From the NCBI GenBank assembly GCA_963794385.1, contig CAWCDT010000008.1, forward strand, positions 62,001 through 126,000: a stretch of 64,000 nucleotides of DNA, in the 5' to 3' direction. The stretch's first letter is position 1. Every line of letters starts with the position of its first letter. The notes beneath the pieces were generated by a model. It searched no databases. It was not told the origin of the DNA and worked only from the letters and a program-made list of their open reading frames with translations. The position numbers were made by a program, and so were the translations under genes. This DNA is from Gaiellasilicea sp963794385 (GTDB taxonomy: Bacteria > Actinomycetota > Thermoleophilia > Gaiellales > Gaiellaceae). Positions 8,656 through 16,724 of this stretch are shown one piece after another.

Positions 8656-10508
8656 AGCTTGGTGAGCTCGATCTGCATCTTGCGGGGGAAGGGCGCCACG
8701 AGCGGATCTACGAACGGCTCGGCGCGCACGTCGGCGACGAGGGCGTCTCGTTCGCGGTCTGGGCGCCGAACGCGCGCAAGGTCTCGGTCGTCGGCGACTG
8801 GAACCGCTGGGACGGGCAGGTCGACGCGCTCGAGTCGCTCGGCTCGTCCGGGATCTGGGCGGCGATGGTCCCGGACGCGGCGGAGGGTGACGGCTACAAG
8901 TTCGAGGTCCACGGCGCCGACGGCGAGCTGCGGCTGAAGGCCGATCCGTTCGCCTTCCACGCCGAGGTCCCGCCCAAGACTGCGTCGAAGATCCATCGCT
9001 CGACCTACGAGTGGGAGGACGATGCCTGGCTCGAGCGCCGGCGCGCCTCCGACGCGCTGCATGAGCCGCTCTCGATCTACGAGGTGCACGCCCCGTCCTG
9101 GCGGCTGGGGCTCGGGTGGGAGGGCCTGGCGGAGCAGCTCGTCCCGTACGTGCAGGAGCAGGGCTTCACGCACGTCGAGTTTCTGCCGGTGATGCACCAT
9201 CCCTTCTCGGGCTCGTGGGGCTACCAGGTGACGGGGTTCTACGCGCCCGTTTCCACGCTCGGCGAGCCGGACGAGCTGCGGGCGCTCGTGGACGCGTTGC
9301 ACCAGGCCGGGGTCGGCGTGATCCTCGACTGGGTCCCGGCTCACTTTCCCCGCGACGAGTTCGCGCTCGCCCGCTTCGACGGGACGGCGCTTTACGAGCA
9401 CGAGGACCCGCGGCGCGGCGCGCATCCGGACTGGGGGACGCTGATCTTCAACCTCGGCCGCAACGAGGTGCGCAACTTCCTGCTCGCGAACGCGCTCTAC
9501 TGGGTGCGCGAGTTCCACGCGGACGGGCTCCGGGTCGACGCGGTCGCCTCGATGCTCTACCTGGACTACTCACGCCGGGCGAACGAGTGGGTCCCGAACG
9601 CGTTCGGCGGGCGGGAGGACCTGGAGGCGGTCTCGTTCCTGCGCGAGCTGAACGAGGTGCTGCACGAGCGGGAGCCGGGCGTGCTCTCGATCGCGGAGGA
9701 GTCGACCGCGTGGCCGGGCGTCTCGCGGCCGACGTACCTCGGCGGGCTCGGCTTCGGCTTCAAGTGGAACATGGGCTGGATGCACGACACGCTCGAGTAC
9801 TTCTCCAAGGAGCCGGTCCACCGTCGCTTCCACCACCACGAGCTGACCTTCTCGCTCGTCTACGCCTGGAACGAGAACTTCGTTCTGCCGCTCTCACACG
9901 ACGAGGTCGTGCACGGCAAACGCTCGCTGCTCGGACGCATGCCCGGCGACCGCTGGCAGCGCTTCGCGAACCTGCGCGCGCTCTTCGGCTACCTATGGGC
10001 CCACCCGGGCAAGCAGCTGCTCTTCATGGGCGGCGAGTTCGGCCAGGAGTCCGAGTGGAGCGAGCCGGCGGGGTCGCTCGACTGGCACCTGCTCGAGGAG
10101 GCCGACCACGCGGGCGTGCAGGCGCTCGTCCGCGATCTCAATCGGATCTACACGGGCGAGCCGACGCTCTGGGAGGTGGACCACTCGCACGAGGGCTTCC
10201 GCTGGCTCGAGCCGAACGCCGCCAACGAGAACGTCCTCGCGTTTGTCCGCCTGAGCGCGGACGGGGCGCGAATGCTCGTCAGTGTCTCGAACTTCTCTCC
10301 CGTCGTCCGCGAGGGCTGGCGCGTCGGGCTGCCTGCGAAGGGGCTCTGGCGTGAGGCGCTCAACACCGACTCGCGCTTCTACGGCGGCTCCGACGTCGGC
10401 AACGGCCTCGGCGTCAAGGCGGAGGCGGTGCCGTGGAACGAGCAGGACTACTCGGCGGAGCTGACGCTGCCGCCGCTCGGCACCGTCTGGCTCGTGCCGG
10501 ACGACTAG
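8652..10508 (+). CDS. glgB: 1,4-alpha-glucan branching enzyme
   Basis: GH13_9 enzyme, 618 residues, that makes alpha-1,6 branches in the glucan built by GlgE. N-terminal CBM48 domain (FAVWAPNARKVSVVGDWNRW, about 34-53), then the catalytic barrel: GLRVDAVASMLY (nucleophile D296), SIAEEST (acid/base Glu at 349/350) and LSHDEVVHGKRS. A C-terminal all-beta domain ends in LPPLGTVWLVP. It is the short type lacking a long extra N-terminal module. It is last in the glgE-treS-mak-glgB series and begins within the mak stop codon. Confidence 0.96.
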   Translation: MKLGELDLHLAGEGRHERIYERLGAHVGDEGVSFAVWAPNARKVSVVGDWNRWDGQVDALESLGSSGIWAAMVPDAAEGDGYKFEVHGADGELRLKADPFAFHAEVPPKTASKIHRSTYEWEDDAWLERRRASDALHEPLSIYEVHAPSWRLGLGWEGLAEQLVPYVQEQGFTHVEFLPVMHHPFSGSWGYQVTGFYAPVSTLGEPDELRALVDALHQAGVGVILDWVPAHFPRDEFALARFDGTALYEHEDPRRGAHPDWGTLIFNLGRNEVRNFLLANALYWVREFHADGLRVDAVASMLYLDYSRRANEWVPNAFGGREDLEAVSFLRELNEVLHEREPGVLSIAEESTAWPGVSRPTYLGGLGFGFKWNMGWMHDTLEYFSKEPVHRRFHHHELTFSLVYAWNENFVLPLSHDEVVHGKRSLLGRMPGDRWQRFANLRALFGYLWAHPGKQLLFMGGEFGQESEWSEPAGSLDWHLLEEADHAGVQALVRDLNRIYTGEPTLWEVDHSHEGFRWLEPNAANENVLAFVRLSADGARMLVSVSNFSPVVREGWRVGLPAKGLWREALNTDSRFYGGSDVGNGLGVKAEAVPWNEQDYSAELTLPPLGTVWLVPDD

Positions 10509-10538
10509 CACCATCCGGGCCGTCGGTACTGTGGCGGC

Positions 10539-11528
10539 ATGTCGTCGCGTCCGAACAGCATTGAGGTCGAAGGGCTCGTCCGCGAGTTCAAGAAAGGGCC
10601 GCGGGCGGTCGACGGCATCGACCTGCGGGTCGAGCCGGGCGAGATCTACGGCTTCCTCGGCCCGAACGGCGCAGGCAAGTCGACGACCGTCCTGATGCTG
10701 ACGACCCTGCTGCCGCCGACCGCGGGGACGGCGCGGGTCGGCGGCTACGACGTCGTCCGGGAGGGCCCGAAGGTGCGGTCCGTGATCGGTGCGGCGCTCC
10801 AGGAAGCGGCGCTCGATCCTCTCCTGACCGGTCGGGACCACCTACGCCTCCAGTCGACGCTCCAGGGAATCCCGCGCGCGGAGCGCAAGGTCCGCACGGA
10901 GGAGCTGCTCGGCCGCGTCGGTCTCTCCGAGGCCGCCGACCGCAAGGTTAAGGGGTACTCGGGCGGCATGAAGCGCCGGCTCGACCTGGCCCTCGCGCTC
11001 GTGCACCGTCCACGTCTCCTCTTCCTCGACGAGCCGACGACAGGGCTCGACCCGCAGAGCAGGACGGCGCTCTGGGACGAGGTCGCCCGGCTCGCCCGCG
11101 AGGAGGGCGTGACGGTCTTCCTGACGACGCAATACCTGGAGGAGGCGGACGTGCTGGCGAACCGGGTCGGGATCATCGACCACGGGCACATCGTCGCGGA
11201 GGGAACGCCGCGCGCCCTCAAGGCGCAGATCGGCCGCCCGACCGTCGAGGCGGAGCCGGCGGACGGCGCCGACCGCGCCCGGATCGAGGCGGCGCTCGCC
11301 CGCTTCGGCGAGTCCGTCGTCGGCGCGCACAAGGGCGTGGCCGTGCGGCTGCGCGAGGGTGTGAGCGGCCTCGCCGACGTCGTCCGCGTCCTCGACGCCG
11401 AGGGGCTCGCTGTCGAGAACCTGACGTTGCACGCGCCCTCGCTGGACGACGTCTTCCTCGCGAAGACAGGGCGGTCGCTGGAGGGCGCCGGCGAGCAGAG
11501 CGAGAACGGCGCGGGCCCCTCTTCTTGA
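10539..11528 (+). CDS. ABC exporter ATP-binding protein, DrrA/CcmA type
   Basis: 329 residues. Walker A GPNGAGKST, signature YSGGMKRR, Walker B LLFLDEPTTGLDP and switch His region LTTQYLEEAD are all intact. The extra C-terminal domain of about 80 residues (ending near SLDDVFLAKTGRS) is typical of DrrA-like drug or lipid exporters. Its stop overlaps the TTG start of the first permease, and a second permease follows, so this is an ATPase plus heterodimeric ABC-2 permease. The transported substrate cannot be told. A TACTGT box at 10527-10532 ends 6 bases before the ATG, suggesting a leaderless transcript. Confidence 0.92.
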   Translation: MSSRPNSIEVEGLVREFKKGPRAVDGIDLRVEPGEIYGFLGPNGAGKSTTVLMLTTLLPPTAGTARVGGYDVVREGPKVRSVIGAALQEAALDPLLTGRDHLRLQSTLQGIPRAERKVRTEELLGRVGLSEAADRKVKGYSGGMKRRLDLALALVHRPRLLFLDEPTTGLDPQSRTALWDEVARLAREEGVTVFLTTQYLEEADVLANRVGIIDHGHIVAEGTPRALKAQIGRPTVEAEPADGADRARIEAALARFGESVVGAHKGVAVRLREGVSGLADVVRVLDAEGLAVENLTLHAPSLDDVFLAKTGRSLEGAGEQSENGAGPSS

Positions 11529-12301
11529 GCGCGGTCGCGAGCCAGGTTGGCGCGCTCGCGCTGCGGTCGGTCACGCGCACGGCGCGCCAACCGGCCAGCG
11601 CGATCCCACCGATCCTCTTCCCGCTCACGTTGATGCTCGTCAACGCTGCCGGGCTGAGTGCCTCGACGCAGCTGCCCGGCTTCCCGACCGACTCGTTCCT
11701 CGCCTTCTTGCTCGCCGTCCCGTTCATCCAAGGCGCGCTCTTCTCGACCATGAACGCCGGCACCGACCTCGCCCGCGACATCCAGACCGGCTTCCTCAAC
11801 CGGCTCTCGCTGACCTCGATGCGCGGCTCGGCGCTGCTGGGCGGCCAGCTCGCCGGAATCGTCGTGCTCGGGATCCTGCAGGCGGTGGTCTACCTCGCCA
11901 CCGGCCTGATCGTGGGCGTCGAGTTTGCGACCGGTGTGCCGGGGATGCTCGTCCTGCTCGTGTTCGCGGCGCTCGTCTCGCTCGGCTTCGGCGCCCTCGG
12001 TTCCTTCCTCGCGCTTCGCACCGGCTCGGGCGAGGCGATCCAGGGCCTCTTCCCGCTCCTGTTCGTCTTCCTCTTCATCTCGTCGATGAACGCGCCGCGG
12101 GACCTGATGACCGTCGACTGGTTCCGGTTCCTCGCCTCGATCAACCCGATCTCGTACCTGATCGAGTGCGTGCGCAGCCTGATCATCACGGGCTGGGACG
12201 CCAGGGCGCTCGCCCTGGGCTTCGGCTTCGCCCTCGGGATCGCGCTCGTCTCGCTCGCGCTCGCCACCGTGGCGCTCAGAGAGAGGCTGGCCCGCACGTG
12301 A
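11525..12301 (+). CDS. ABC-2 type permease, first subunit
   Basis: 258 residues, six predicted membrane helices, in the DrrB/ABC-2 superfamily. It starts with TTG inside the ATPase stop codon (TTGA overlap). The conserved C-terminal patch INPISYLIECVRSLI before the last helix is typical of ABC-2 permeases. It forms an exporter with the preceding ATPase and the following permease. No substrate evidence. Confidence 0.88.
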   Translation: MSAVASQVGALALRSVTRTARQPASAIPPILFPLTLMLVNAAGLSASTQLPGFPTDSFLAFLLAVPFIQGALFSTMNAGTDLARDIQTGFLNRLSLTSMRGSALLGGQLAGIVVLGILQAVVYLATGLIVGVEFATGVPGMLVLLVFAALVSLGFGALGSFLALRTGSGEAIQGLFPLLFVFLFISSMNAPRDLMTVDWFRFLASINPISYLIECVRSLIITGWDARALALGFGFALGIALVSLALATVALRERLART

Positions 12302-13065
12302 GGCTTTGGCCGGTTGCGCACGGCGTGGCGTGGCGGACGATGAAGAACGTCTTCACGAACCCGTCCCTGCTGCTCCCCTCGCTGATCTTCCCGCTCTTTT
12401 TCTTCGTCGCGTTCGCAGGCGGGCTCTCACAGGTCGGGGACATCCCCGGCTTCGACTACGAGCCGGGCTACACGAGCTTCCAGTTCTGCTTCGTCCTCCT
12501 CCAGTCCGCTGCGTTCAGCGGGGTCTTCACCGGCTTCGGGATCGCCCGTGACTTCGAGGCTGGCTTCGCGCGCCGCCTCCTGCTCGCGGCGCCGAACCGG
12601 ACGGGCATCATCCTCGGCTATGCGCTCGCCGCGGCGGCGCGCTGGGCCCTCACGGCCACCGTGCTGACCGTTGTGGCCCTCATTGCCGGCATGAATGTCT
12701 TCGGCGGGGCGCTCGACGTCTTCGGCATGTACGCGCTCGCGCTCCTGATCAATGTGTGCGGGATCCTCTGGGCAGCCGGCGTGGCGATGCGCTTCCGGAC
12801 GATGCAAGCGGGCCCGGTGATGCAGATGCCGGTCTTCCTGATCCTGTTCTTCGCGCCCGTGTACGTGCCGCTGGAGCTCCTGACCGGCTGGATCGAGGCC
12901 GTCGCGACGCTGAATCCGATCACGTACGTGCTCGAAGCGGTGCGCAGCCTGCTTGCCGGGGACGCGGTCGACGTCGGCGCCGCGTTCGCAATCGCGATCG
13001 GCCTCGGTGCCCTCCTCTGCGCCTGGTCACTGCGTGGCCTGCGTAGAGCCGAAGCCGCGGGCTAG
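12298..13065 (+). CDS. ABC-2 type permease, second subunit
   Basis: 255 residues from the GTG at 12298 that overlaps the previous stop (GTGA). Six membrane helices and the same LNPITYVLEAVRSLL patch as its neighbour, so the two permeases are paralogues that likely form a heterodimer. An upstream extension of the open frame to 12166 lies inside the previous gene and lacks membrane character, so it was not used. Confidence 0.88.
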   Translation: MRLWPVAHGVAWRTMKNVFTNPSLLLPSLIFPLFFFVAFAGGLSQVGDIPGFDYEPGYTSFQFCFVLLQSAAFSGVFTGFGIARDFEAGFARRLLLAAPNRTGIILGYALAAAARWALTATVLTVVALIAGMNVFGGALDVFGMYALALLINVCGILWAAGVAMRFRTMQAGPVMQMPVFLILFFAPVYVPLELLTGWIEAVATLNPITYVLEAVRSLLAGDAVDVGAAFAIAIGLGALLCAWSLRGLRRAEAAG

Positions 13066-13107
13066 TTCCAAGGATTGGTCCCGGGCGGATCGGGAATCGA
13101 TCCGGCT

Positions 13108-13713
13108 ATGGGCAAGGCTGACTTCAGTTATCAGGTTCGCTCCGAGGACGCGGCACCGGTCGGGATCGAGGACTACGTCGTCCGCGCGAGCGACGGCGAG
13201 GCAGTCGGCACGGTCGGTGACGTGCTGCAGCGCGGCGGCGAGCGGCTGCTCGTCGTCGTGTCGGGCGTGCCGCCGGTTGTGGGGCAGCGTCGCGTCGTCC
13301 CGTGGCACCGGGTGGAGCGGGTCGACCACGACGCTGTCGCCGTCTGGCTGACGCTGGACAAGACCGCGTTTGAGCGGGAGGCGCTCGAGCTCGACCGGGA
13401 GGGGGCGGTCGAGGCGGGGGAGGGCGACGCGGAAGCGCGGCGCGTCGACCAGCCGCCCGAGGACCTGATTCCGGCCGCGCAGGGACCCGAGGTGCGTGGG
13501 CCGGTCGACAGGACGATCTGGCTGAAGATCTTCGTCGCCTTCGCGGCGACGAGCTTCACCACGCTCCTCGCGACCATGGCCGTCTTCCTCGCCGGCGACA
13601 GCATCTGGGCGCTGCTCTTCCTCGTCCCTGCTGTGCTCGGTGTCGTCACGGCCGTGCTGGCGTACCGTGCCTACCGCGAGCCGTACGAGCCACAGCCGGC
13701 CCGGAAGTCCTAG
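13108..13713 (+). CDS. PRC-barrel domain membrane protein
   Basis: 201 residues. The N-terminal about 90 residues have the PRC-barrel pattern (EDYVVRASDGEAVGTVGDVL followed by a beta-rich stretch); a charged linker follows; the C-terminus has two closely spaced membrane helices (IFVAFAATSFTTLLATMAVF and ALLFLVPAVLGVVTAVLAY) and a basic/Pro tail. PRC-barrels usually act as protein or RNA docking modules; here the role is unknown. The ATG at 13108 was preferred over an in-frame TTG at 13075. It converges on coxE with only 3 bp between stop codons. Confidence 0.7.
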   Translation: MGKADFSYQVRSEDAAPVGIEDYVVRASDGEAVGTVGDVLQRGGERLLVVVSGVPPVVGQRRVVPWHRVERVDHDAVAVWLTLDKTAFEREALELDREGAVEAGEGDAEARRVDQPPEDLIPAAQGPEVRGPVDRTIWLKIFVAFAATSFTTLLATMAVFLAGDSIWALLFLVPAVLGVVTAVLAYRAYREPYEPQPARKS

Positions 13714-13716
13714 CCT

Positions 13717-14802
13717 CTAACTCCGCAGCCGCGCGATCGCGTCCGCGGTCGCCTCGAGGCTCTCGAGATTGTGCCCGCTCGCGAACAGGTGCACGTGCGG
13801 CAGTGCCGCCTTCATCCCCCGCGCGAGCGGCACATAATCGGGGCTCTCCTTGAGCGGGTTCAGCCAGACGACCTTGTATGCCAGGCGATGCAGACGCTGC
13901 ATCTGGGCGGCCACCAGCTCCGGCTCGCCGATCTCGAGCCCGTCCGAGCAGATGACGACAACGGCGCCACGGGCGAGCCCGGGGTGCCCGAAGTGGTCGA
14001 GGAACGTCTTCAGCGAGGCGCCGATCCGCGTGCCGCCGTCCCAGTCCTCGGCCTGCGTCGCGGCTCGGCGGAGCGCCTCGTCGGGACGCGCGGTCGAGAG
14101 AGGACGCGTGAGCCGGGTGAGACGGGTTCCGAACGAGAACGCTTCGAAGCGCTGATCGGCGCGCAGCGCCGCATGCGCGAAGACGACGAGCGCCCGCGAG
14201 TAGGCGGCCATCGAGCCGGAGACGTCCAGCAGCAGTACGAGACGCCGGCGTCGCCGCCGGCGATCGCGCCAGGCCGGCAGGGACGGCTCGCCGCCCGTGC
14301 GGAGCGCCCGGCGCAGCGTGCGGCGCAGGTCCGGGTCGCCGGACCGGGACGGGCCGCGCCGTCGCGTCCGCCGCTCGGGCACGGCCAGCCGGAGACGGCT
14401 CATCAGTCGGGCGAGCTCCGCCAGCTCCTCGTCCGAGCAGCTCGCGAAGCTCTTCTGCCGGAGCACTTCGACCGGGCTCGCGAGCGCGACCCCGGGGGTT
14501 CCGTCGACCTCGGTCGAGGAGCCTTCCGGCGGTCTGGCGCCTGCGATCTGAAGCCGCACGCCGGTCCGGGCGGCGGGCTCCCGCGTCGGCGCGATGCCGC
14601 CGAAGAAGGCGCGGAAGACGCGGTCGTAGACAGGGAGCTCGTCGCGGCGGGCGACGAGCGTCACGCGGCCTGCCCAGTAGAGGTCCTCCTCCGGCACGTG
14701 CTCGACCGCCTCGCGGAACGCGACCAACCGGCCCGTCCCGACCGGCAGTCCCGCCTCCCGCAGCGCGCCGCCGAAGCCCACGACGCGGGCGACGGCGCTC
14801 AT
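13717..14802 (-). CDS. coxE: CoxE-like VWA-domain protein
   Basis: 361 residues. The C-terminal half is a von Willebrand A domain with an intact MIDAS (DVSGSM, then the GGTRIG threonine and CSDGLE aspartate). The N-terminal half is rich in Arg and helical, as in CoxE/YehP-type proteins. In CO-dehydrogenase clusters CoxE works with the AAA+ protein CoxD to finish the Cu/Mo active site. It lies downstream of coxD (4 bp gap, same strand) and next to divergent coxG-S-L-M, which supports an accessory maturation role. Confidence 0.87.
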   Translation of the reverse strand: MSAVARVVGFGGALREAGLPVGTGRLVAFREAVEHVPEEDLYWAGRVTLVARRDELPVYDRVFRAFFGGIAPTREPAARTGVRLQIAGARPPEGSSTEVDGTPGVALASPVEVLRQKSFASCSDEELAELARLMSRLRLAVPERRTRRRGPSRSGDPDLRRTLRRALRTGGEPSLPAWRDRRRRRRRLVLLLDVSGSMAAYSRALVVFAHAALRADQRFEAFSFGTRLTRLTRPLSTARPDEALRRAATQAEDWDGGTRIGASLKTFLDHFGHPGLARGAVVVICSDGLEIGEPELVAAQMQRLHRLAYKVVWLNPLKESPDYVPLARGMKAALPHVHLFASGHNLESLEATADAIARLRS

Positions 14803-14806
14803 ACGA

Positions 14807-15700
14807 TCACTGGAGCAGCTCGGGGATGCGCGCCTCGACGGACAGGAGGTCGTCGTGGCTCTTGAGCGCCCAGCCCAGCGTCGCGCGGGCTCCGGCCTCG
14901 GTCACCTCGTCGTGCTCGAGCACGCTGAGGGCCTCGGCCCAGTCGATCGCCTCGGCCGCTCCGGGCGGCTTGAGCAGGTCCATGCCGCGCAGGCGCGCCA
15001 CGGCGAGGGCGACCGAGCGCGCGAGCCGGTCGGTCGCGGCCGGCACGCGGAGGCGAATGATCTCCGTCTCCCGCTCCTGGTCGGGATAGTCGATCCAGTG
15101 GTAGAGGCACCGACGCTTGAGCGCGTCGTGCAGCTCGCGCGTGCGATTGGAGGTGATCACGACCGCCGGCCGGCTGCCGTCGGGCGAGCCGACCGTGCCG
15201 ATCTCGGGGATCGTCACCGCGGAGTCCGAGAGCGTTTCGAGCAGGAAGGCCTCGAACTCGTCGTCGGCGCGGTCGAGCTCGTCAACGAGGAGCACGGCCC
15301 GCGAGCCCGCGCGCACCGCCGCGAGCAGCGGCCGCTCCTGGAGGAACCTGGAGCCGTACAGCTGGTCGACGGTGTCGTCGGCGTCGAGCTCCCCCGCCTG
15401 CAGCAGCCGCGCGTAGAGCAGCTGGCGGGCGTAGTCCCACTCGTAGAGCGCCTGCCCCGCGTCGATGCCCTCGTAGCACTGGAGGCGCACGAGGTCGGCG
15501 CCGAGCACCCGCGCGAGGGTGCGGGCGACCTCGGTCTTGCCGACTCCCGGCTCGCCCTCCAGCAGCACGGGGCGGCGCATGGCAAGGGCCAGATGGAGAG
15601 CGACGGCGAGGCTGTGGTCGGCGAGGTACGACTCGGCGCGCAGCGCCGCCTGCAGCTCGGCAGGGCTCCCGAACGTCACCGCTTCATCCCCCTTGCCCAC
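14807..15700 (-). CDS. coxD: CoxD-like MoxR-family AAA+ ATPase
   Basis: About 297 residues. Walker A GEPGVGKTE, Walker B LLVDELDRAD, sensor 1 ITSNRTREL and the arginine-finger region KRRCLYHWIDYP are present, as in the CoxD/MoxR family of chaperone ATPases. The frame is open to 15778, but that would overlap the divergent coxG; the GTG at 15700 (reading VGKGDEAVTF) leaves a normal 41 bp divergent promoter region and gives the usual length. Acts with CoxE in cofactor assembly of the neighbouring molybdenum hydroxylase. Confidence 0.88.
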   Translation of the reverse strand: MGKGDEAVTFGSPAELQAALRAESYLADHSLAVALHLALAMRRPVLLEGEPGVGKTEVARTLARVLGADLVRLQCYEGIDAGQALYEWDYARQLLYARLLQAGELDADDTVDQLYGSRFLQERPLLAAVRAGSRAVLLVDELDRADDEFEAFLLETLSDSAVTIPEIGTVGSPDGSRPAVVITSNRTRELHDALKRRCLYHWIDYPDQERETEIIRLRVPAATDRLARSVALAVARLRGMDLLKPPGAAEAIDWAEALSVLEHDEVTEAGARATLGWALKSHDDLLSVEARIPELLQ

Positions 15701-15741
15701 TGGTGTAGCGTAGTCGCCGTCCCCGTCGGCCCGGGAGGCAG

Positions 15742-16260
15742 ATGAAGCTCCAGCACGAGTTCGACGTGCCCGCTTCACCCGCTTCGACGCTCGAGCTCCT
15801 GCTCGACGCGGAGCGCGTCGTGTCCTGCATGCCCGGCGCCACGCTCGTCGAGATCCTCGACGACGGCACCTGGAAGACGACGATGGCCGTGAAGCTCGGC
15901 CCTGTCGGCATGGACTTTCTGAACGACGTGCGCGTCGTCGACCAGGACAACGCCGCCGGGACGGTCCGGCTGGCCGTCAGGGGCCGCGACAAGCGCGGCC
16001 GGGGCGGCGTCTATGCCGCGGTCGATGCGCAGCTCCAGGACACCGAGGGCGGCGGCACGCGGGTGAGGATGGACACCGACGTCAAGTTCTCCGGCCAGGC
16101 TGCGCAGTTGGGGCGGCCCGCCCTGATCAAGGACGTCTCGACACGCCTCGTCGACGATTTCGCGCGCTCCATCGGCGCGCAGCTCGGTTCCACGACGCCT
16201 GATGCCGTCCCCGAGCTCGCTGATCCCATCGCCGGCCCACGAGAGGGAGGTTCGACTTGA
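15742..16260 (+). CDS. coxG: CoxG-like carbon monoxide dehydrogenase accessory protein (SRPBCC fold)
   Basis: 172 residues. N-terminus KLQHEFDVPASP followed by CMPGATL matches the CoxG/SRPBCC family, thought to tether or help assemble CO-dehydrogenase-like enzymes. The usual C-terminal membrane anchor is short or absent here: the protein ends in a Pro/Gly-rich tail without a clear helix. An RBS (GGGAGG) sits upstream of the ATG. First gene of coxG-S-L-M, overlapping the coxS TTG start by 4 bp, and divergent from coxD-coxE. Confidence 0.87.
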   Translation: MKLQHEFDVPASPASTLELLLDAERVVSCMPGATLVEILDDGTWKTTMAVKLGPVGMDFLNDVRVVDQDNAAGTVRLAVRGRDKRGRGGVYAAVDAQLQDTEGGGTRVRMDTDVKFSGQAAQLGRPALIKDVSTRLVDDFARSIGAQLGSTTPDAVPELADPIAGPREGGST

Positions 16261-16715
16261 GAGCCATTGCCCTGACCGTCAACGGCAGCCGCCGGGAGCT
16301 CGAGGTCGAGCCCCGCCAGCTGCTCGTCTACGCGCTCCGTGAGCAGCTCGGCCTCACAGGCACGAACGTCGGCTGCGACACGACCTCGTGCGGCGCGTGC
16401 ACTGTGCACCTCGACGGCGAGTCGGTGAAGAGCTGCACCATGCTCGCGGTCCAGGCGGACGGCCGCGAGGTGACGACGATCGAGGGTCTCAGCTCGAACG
16501 GCGAGCTGCACCCGCTGCAGCGGGCCTTCCAAGAGCACCACGCGCTCCAGTGCGGCTACTGCACGCCGGGGATGATCATGGCCGCGGCGAGCTTCCTCCA
16601 GGAGCACCCGAGCCCGAGCGAGGACGAGATCCGGCACGGTCTCGAGGGCAATCTTTGCCGCTGCACCGGCTACCACAACATCGTCAAGGCCGTGCAGGCC
16701 GTGGCGAGCGCCTAG
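16257..16715 (+). CDS. coxS: CO dehydrogenase-like small subunit (2Fe-2S protein)
   Basis: 152 residues carrying two [2Fe-2S] clusters that pass electrons from the molybdenum site to FAD. N-terminal plant-type ferredoxin ligands C40, C45, C48 and C60 (motif CDTTSCGAC) and C-terminal ligands C99, C102, C134 and C136 (CGYCTPG, CRCTGY) are all present. The TTG start at 16257 lies in the coxG stop codon. Order S-L-M is the one typical of form II enzymes. Confidence 0.95.
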   Translation: MRAIALTVNGSRRELEVEPRQLLVYALREQLGLTGTNVGCDTTSCGACTVHLDGESVKSCTMLAVQADGREVTTIEGLSSNGELHPLQRAFQEHHALQCGYCTPGMIMAAASFLQEHPSPSEDEIRHGLEGNLCRCTGYHNIVKAVQAVASA

Positions 16716-16724
16716 GGGGACGGG